DNA of 64,000 bases. Origin: an uncultured Bacteroidota bacterium. GTDB lineage: Bacteria; Bacteroidota; Bacteroidia; Flavobacteriales; Flavobacteriaceae. A model generated the notes under the pieces. It did not search any database. It saw nothing but the letters and a program-made list of their open reading frames with translations, and was not told the DNA's origin. Location: positions 1 through 64,000 of the forward strand of contig CACPQA010000006.1 in the NCBI GenBank assembly GCA_902635965.1, in the 5' to 3' direction. Of the stretch, positions 61,160 to 64,000 are shown in pieces (within the stretch, counting starts at the first letter, position 1; each line of letters opens with the position of its first letter). Made by a program: the position numbers and the translations under genes.

Positions 61160-61858
61160 TCATTTTTTTGCAACATATATAGATAAAGTGCCAAATAATT
61201 TTTCTCGAATCTCAAAATCATAAAAGCCTACATTTGATAATATTTTTAAAAAATTTCTTCCTGATGGAAACACTTTTGATGAAATTTGCAAATAAAAATA
61301 AGCACCTGGTTTTTTTGAAAACAGTAAACCCATTAGTGGGATAAATAAAGTAGAAAAAATATAGTAAAGAAATCTAATGATTATATTTTCAGGTTTAGAG
61401 GTTTCGTAAATTATTAGGATTCCAGAATTTTTTAAAACTCTGTAGGCTTCGTTAAGACTCCTCTCTAAGTATTCAAAATTCCTAACTCCAAAACAAATAG
61501 TAATTACATCAAAGTAATTACAATTATATTTTAGTCTTTCAGCGTTTCCTATATCTAGGTTTATTTGTTTATATAAGTTTTTACTTTTTACTTTTTTTCT
61601 GCCTTCTGAAATCATTTTTTCAGAAATATCTACTCCAGTAATTTCACAGTCATATATTTCAGACAATATGATTGGGATGTCTGCTGTTCCGGTAGCTATG
61701 TCCAATACTTTACTTGGATTTTTTTCTTTAACTAACTTTGCAATCTCTTTTTTATTTTTAAAATCTGTTCCAAAGGTCAAAATTCTGTTTAAAAAATCAT
61801 ATTCTTTAGAAATAGAGTCAAATATTTGTTTGATTTTTTCTGTCCTTAATTTATACAT
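61160..61858 (-). CDS. menG: Demethylmenaquinone methyltransferase
   Basis: A UbiE/MenG-type SAM-dependent methyltransferase that completes menaquinone, the Bacteroidota respiratory quinone. The start used gives 232 residues (MYKLRTEKIKQIFDSISKEYDFLNR); the track adds five residues from a TTG at 61873. SAM motif I is VLDIATGTADIPI, and later motifs are ITGVDISEKMI, VITICFGVRNFE and GILIIYETSKPE. The C-terminus carries the usual FPSGRNFLKILSNVGF. Confidence 0.92.
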   Translation of the reverse strand: MYKLRTEKIKQIFDSISKEYDFLNRILTFGTDFKNKKEIAKLVKEKNPSKVLDIATGTADIPIILSEIYDCEITGVDISEKMISEGRKKVKSKNLYKQINLDIGNAERLKYNCNYFDVITICFGVRNFEYLERSLNEAYRVLKNSGILIIYETSKPENIIIRFLYYIFSTLFIPLMGLLFSKKPGAYFYLQISSKVFPSGRNFLKILSNVGFYDFEIREKLFGTLSIYVAKK

Positions 61859-61898
61859 CCTATTTTGACTCAAAAATACTATTAAGGAGAATATACGT

Positions 61899-62408
61899 TT
61901 ATTGGGGTAATGTTGAAGGATTAAAGTAGTATGTTTCTGAAGTCATTTTGTTGTTGCTGTTAAAAAAATGGCCTATCATCAAATGTACAGGGGCCACTTT
62001 ATCAGAAGTTTTATTTTTCCAAGTAAATTGCCACCAAGATATAACTAAATCCTCTGCTTCTTTGTAATCCAAATGGTCTGGGTAACCAAGCTCTTTAATA
62101 CTTATTATTTTGTGAGTATTAAATATTTTACTCATATTCTCCATCTCTTTGTCTAAGTTCATTTTTTTTCCCAAAGGGTTTTTCACATCCATATTGTTTA
62201 GGGCATCCCTAAAGAAGAGGTTATCCACAGAGACCTTTTCATATGCTTTCTTGATTTTTTTTATATTATTAGTAGAGTAGGTATTCATAAGATTCCGTAC
62301 TATTTCAACATAAGGACCATTTTTAAATATAGTACCGTTAGACTCCTTGTCTTGAGAGAAAGAATTGAGGGAAATCAAAAAGCATAGGATTAAGTAAGTG
62401 TTTTTCAT
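61899..62408 (-). CDS. NTF2/SnoaL-like secreted protein
   Basis: A 169-residue exported protein (signal peptide ending SLNSFSQ) with an NTF2/SnoaL-like body (EIVRNLMNTYSTNNIKKIKKAYEK, EAEDLVISWWQFTWKNK, VHLMIGHFFNSNNKMTSETYYF). It is the fifth such protein seen in this window. The gene begins just downstream of a sequence block shared with two other genes to the right. Confidence 0.7.
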   Translation of the reverse strand: MKNTYLILCFLISLNSFSQDKESNGTIFKNGPYVEIVRNLMNTYSTNNIKKIKKAYEKVSVDNLFFRDALNNMDVKNPLGKKMNLDKEMENMSKIFNTHKIISIKELGYPDHLDYKEAEDLVISWWQFTWKNKTSDKVAPVHLMIGHFFNSNNKMTSETYYFNPSTLPQ

Positions 62409-62489
62409 TTTATTTGGTTTATGTTTATTTACCTAATATAAAAAATATCTGACACTTGAGTTTTAATTTTAAATGAACTAATTATTAGT

Positions 62490-62936
62490 TTAGTCCTCTA
62501 TTAAAACTCCTTCAGCTATTGCAGTAGTTACAACTTTAATTTTATTTATTTTATTTATTTCGTCATAGGATTTTCCAGCGTCATGTGCATAATGCTTTTG
62601 TTCTGCGACACTCAATGTATCAAAAAATAAATTTCCTCTGATTGTTGCTTTTTTACCCTTAATACCCTTTGTAGGAACAAAAAAAGAATAATCTTTAAAC
62701 TTTACAAAAATATTTTTATCATTGGCTTCAATTTCCATCCAACAGCCTTTCATTGGACAAGATGATTTAATAATTCCTGATATTTGAACAGATTCATATT
62801 TATCACTTTCTGACTCAATTGTTTTCATGTCAAAATTGGTTTCCTCAATATTAAAAACATTTCCATAAAATTCACTTTGTGAGTATACGAAACTTACGAA
62901 TAAAAAAAACACCAAGTTTAAGAAGAACTTTTTCAC
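62490..62936 (-). CDS. DUF4920 secreted protein
   Basis: A 148-residue exported protein (signal peptide ending SFVYSQ) of the DUF4920 type, an OB-like fold with a conserved metal or thiol loop KSSCPMKGCWMEIEAND, then IFVKFKDYSFFVPTKGIKGKKATIRG. The two Cys and Met in this loop suggest copper or heme-related metal handling, but no role is established. The gene has a repeated sequence block upstream. Confidence 0.85.
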   Translation of the reverse strand: MKKFFLNLVFFLFVSFVYSQSEFYGNVFNIEETNFDMKTIESESDKYESVQISGIIKSSCPMKGCWMEIEANDKNIFVKFKDYSFFVPTKGIKGKKATIRGNLFFDTLSVAEQKHYAHDAGKSYDEINKINKIKVVTTAIAEGVLIED

Positions 62937-62954
62937 TCCACTATTTATTTGCGC

Positions 62955-62981
62955 GAATATAAAAAATATCAGTCACTTGGA
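62955..62981 (-). promoter_or_regulatory. Upstream block shared with two other small secreted-protein genes
   Basis: On the minus strand CCAAGTGACTGATATTTTTTATATTC lies about 20 bp upstream of the DUF4920 start. Near-identical blocks occur upstream of the NTF2-like gene (CAAGTGTCAGATATTTTTTATATT, 62439-62463) and the SHOCT-like gene (CAAGTGACAGATATTTTTTTATATT, about 63615-63640). The shared position ahead of three starts suggests a common promoter or operator. Confidence 0.45.
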
Positions 62982-63006
62982 TAATATATCCTAAGAGTAT
63001 TTTAAT

Positions 63007-63054
63007 TATCTGTTGCTTAGAGAATATCTTCTCTGTATAATGGGGGTTTGTTTA
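63007..63054. repeat. Direct repeat copy B (about 48 bp)
   Basis: The stretch TATCTGTTGCTTAGAGAATATC, continuing TTCTCTGTATAATGGGGGTTTG, matches copy A at 63626-63672 in order and near-identity. It includes the inverted repeat AGAGAA-TATC-TTCTCT. Copy B lies in the 200-bp gap between the DUF4920 and SHOCT-like genes, which otherwise holds no ORF. Confidence 0.5.
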
Positions 63055-63136
63055 GATTAGAGTAGTTGGTTTTGTCATAGTTTTTAATTAAATCCTACTG
63101 TAAACTCATTCAATTAATAGAATCTTAACGATAGTC

Positions 63137-63592
63137 TCAACTCAATAATATTTTTTTTAAACACTCAGATTTGTCATCAAACTCCTTTTTAGTAATTAAA
63201 CCCAGATCCATTAACTCTTTCAGTTTTAATAATTTTGTTTTTGCGTCTTTTTTTGAAACAAAATCGGAACCGTCACGATTTTTTAATTTAAAAAAAATAG
63301 TTACAGTAGGAATAACTCCATAATCATCATCTCTATTTGTTTCAATTCTAACAACTTCATATAACAATTTACTTTTTGAAGTCAAAAAAATAATTTCTTT
63401 TATTGCCTCGTTTTCTAGTGCATTGGAACTTTTGAACGCACCTTTTTTTGAAATAGACCAATTATTTTCTCCCAACTCTTTAAGTCCTAAACTAGAACCA
63501 GAATCATAAAATGAATTATTTGCAGTACAATCATTTTTTTGAGCATTTAAAGTTGAAATAGACATAAATATTAGTATAATTAGTTTTTTCAT
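63137..63592 (-). CDS. Secreted protein with C-terminal SHOCT-like domain
   Basis: A 151-residue exported protein (signal peptide ending STLNAQ) with a body of unknown fold (SISKKGAFKSSNALENEAIKEIIFLTS) and a C-terminal SHOCT-like helix pair (LKLKELMDLGLITKKEFDDKSECLKKIL), which is often oligomerising. The function is unknown. It has a sequence block upstream shared with the two genes to its left. Confidence 0.65.
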   Translation of the reverse strand: MKKLIILIFMSISTLNAQKNDCTANNSFYDSGSSLGLKELGENNWSISKKGAFKSSNALENEAIKEIIFLTSKSKLLYEVVRIETNRDDDYGVIPTVTIFFKLKNRDGSDFVSKKDAKTKLLKLKELMDLGLITKKEFDDKSECLKKILLS

Positions 63593-63625
63593 TTATTAAA
63601 TTTTATCAAATTAAATATAAAAAAA

Positions 63626-63672
63626 TATCTGTCACTTGGAGAATATCTTCTCTGTTGAATGTGGGTTGTTTT
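63626..63672. repeat. Direct repeat copy A (about 47 bp)
   Basis: Copy A reads TATCTGTCACTTGGAGAATATC then TTCTCTGTTGAATGTGGGTTG. It is the partner of copy B at 63007-63054 and lies directly upstream of the SHOCT-like gene start on the minus strand, next to the shared AT-rich block. Confidence 0.5.
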
Positions 63673-63694
63673 TAAGGTAACTAAACTTATTCAT

Positions 63695-64000
63695 TCATCT
63701 TACCGCATATTTTAGAATTTTTTTCAAAGAAATATATTCTAAGGTCTTTTCGTGTGTTGATTCCAAAATCAATTTAGGAGCTTTTCCAGCTTTTTCAGCC
63801 TCAATCCATCTTTTAACGCAAAGGCACCATTTATCACCTTCTTTTAAACCAGTGAACTGATAAAAAGAAACTGGAGTAATCAAATCATTTCCTTTTGATG
63901 CTGAAAACTCTAAAAATTCATTGTTCATTATTGCACAAACTGTGTGTGAACCTGTGTCATTAAAATTAGTTCTACATAAACCATCTCTAAAATACCCTGT
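63695..64000 (-). CDS. DUF2237 family protein (partial, 5' end beyond window)
   Basis: The C-terminal 101 residues of a DUF2237 protein. The ORF track lists only an internal 77-residue frame from MNNEFLEF, but the frame continues to the right edge through YFRDGLC and GSHTVCAIM, which are conserved in the family. The family's GDKWCLCVKRWIEA and ESTHEKTLEYISL blocks follow. The function is unknown; it is a small, widely conserved cytoplasmic protein. Confidence 0.9.
   Translation of the reverse strand, partial: TGYFRDGLCRTNFNDTGSHTVCAIMNNEFLEFSASKGNDLITPVSFYQFTGLKEGDKWCLCVKRWIEAEKAGKAPKLILESTHEKTLEYISLKKILKYAVR

Noticed and set aside
1-64000. CRISPR arrays, insertion sequences and defence systems
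   Set aside because: No regular spaced repeats, cas genes, transposase genes or recognisable restriction or toxin-antitoxin genes were found by reading both strands.

Overview
The window looks like a chromosomal segment from a marine Flavobacteriaceae-type member of the Bacteroidota. It is strongly AT-rich and has few Shine-Dalgarno sites. It encodes a SusC/SusD pair, a gliding-motility type C-terminal domain next to a PorP/SprF protein (type IX secretion), DUF6607, DUF5916 and DUF4920 proteins, and many short lipoproteins. A few candidate promoters carry the Bacteroidota -7 element TAnnTTTG. All assignments come from reading the translations; no database search was possible.

Region 1 (1-6002, minus strand) is a tightly packed myo-inositol catabolic operon. 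A serine hydrolase lipoprotein of the beta-lactamase fold comes first, then iolB, iolC, iolA, iolG and an iolJ-like class II aldolase cut by the window edge. Region 2 (6293-30620) is a polysaccharide utilisation locus. On the plus strand lie susC, susD, a terminator, two tandem FG-GAP/ASPIC (CRTAC-type) secreted proteins, a GH20 lipoprotein and a vanadium-haloperoxidase/PAP2-like secreted protein. On the minus strand lie an MGH1-like glycosidase, a second GH20, a GH109-type NAD-dependent glycosidase, a GH2 and a clan GH-A lipoprotein. A Nudix-derived NrtR/AraR-like regulator, a third GH20 and an aldose 1-epimerase close the locus. Three GH20s plus GH109 point to an N-acetylhexosamine-containing glycan.

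Region 3 (30667-35906) holds a tyrosine-recombinase-like protein that has lost its expected catalytic residues, lying next to a tRNA-Arg(CCT), followed by a GroES-like protein and nadA-nadC. Region 4 (36005-48441) has a PorP/SprF protein with a leucine-rich-repeat T9SS cargo that lacks a normal start codon, an M48 peptidase, TspO, DUF5916 and DoxX proteins, and a run of small lipoproteins, several of them NTF2-like. Region 5 (48566-64000) is mostly short operons of envelope and housekeeping genes (thioesterase, pirin, CapA, CutC, OsmC, menaquinone methyltransferase, DUF4920, DUF2237) mixed with many microproteins under 60 residues that the ORF track misses. Two of these are clear paralogues in separate translationally coupled pairs.

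The most notable observations are the inactive-looking integrase at tRNA-Arg, the paralogous two-gene microprotein modules, the GH20/GH109 locus with its CRTAC/haloperoxidase arm and Nudix regulator, the LRR gene without a recognisable start, a G9 tract inside a CRTAC gene, and direct repeats upstream of consecutive small secreted-protein genes near the right edge.
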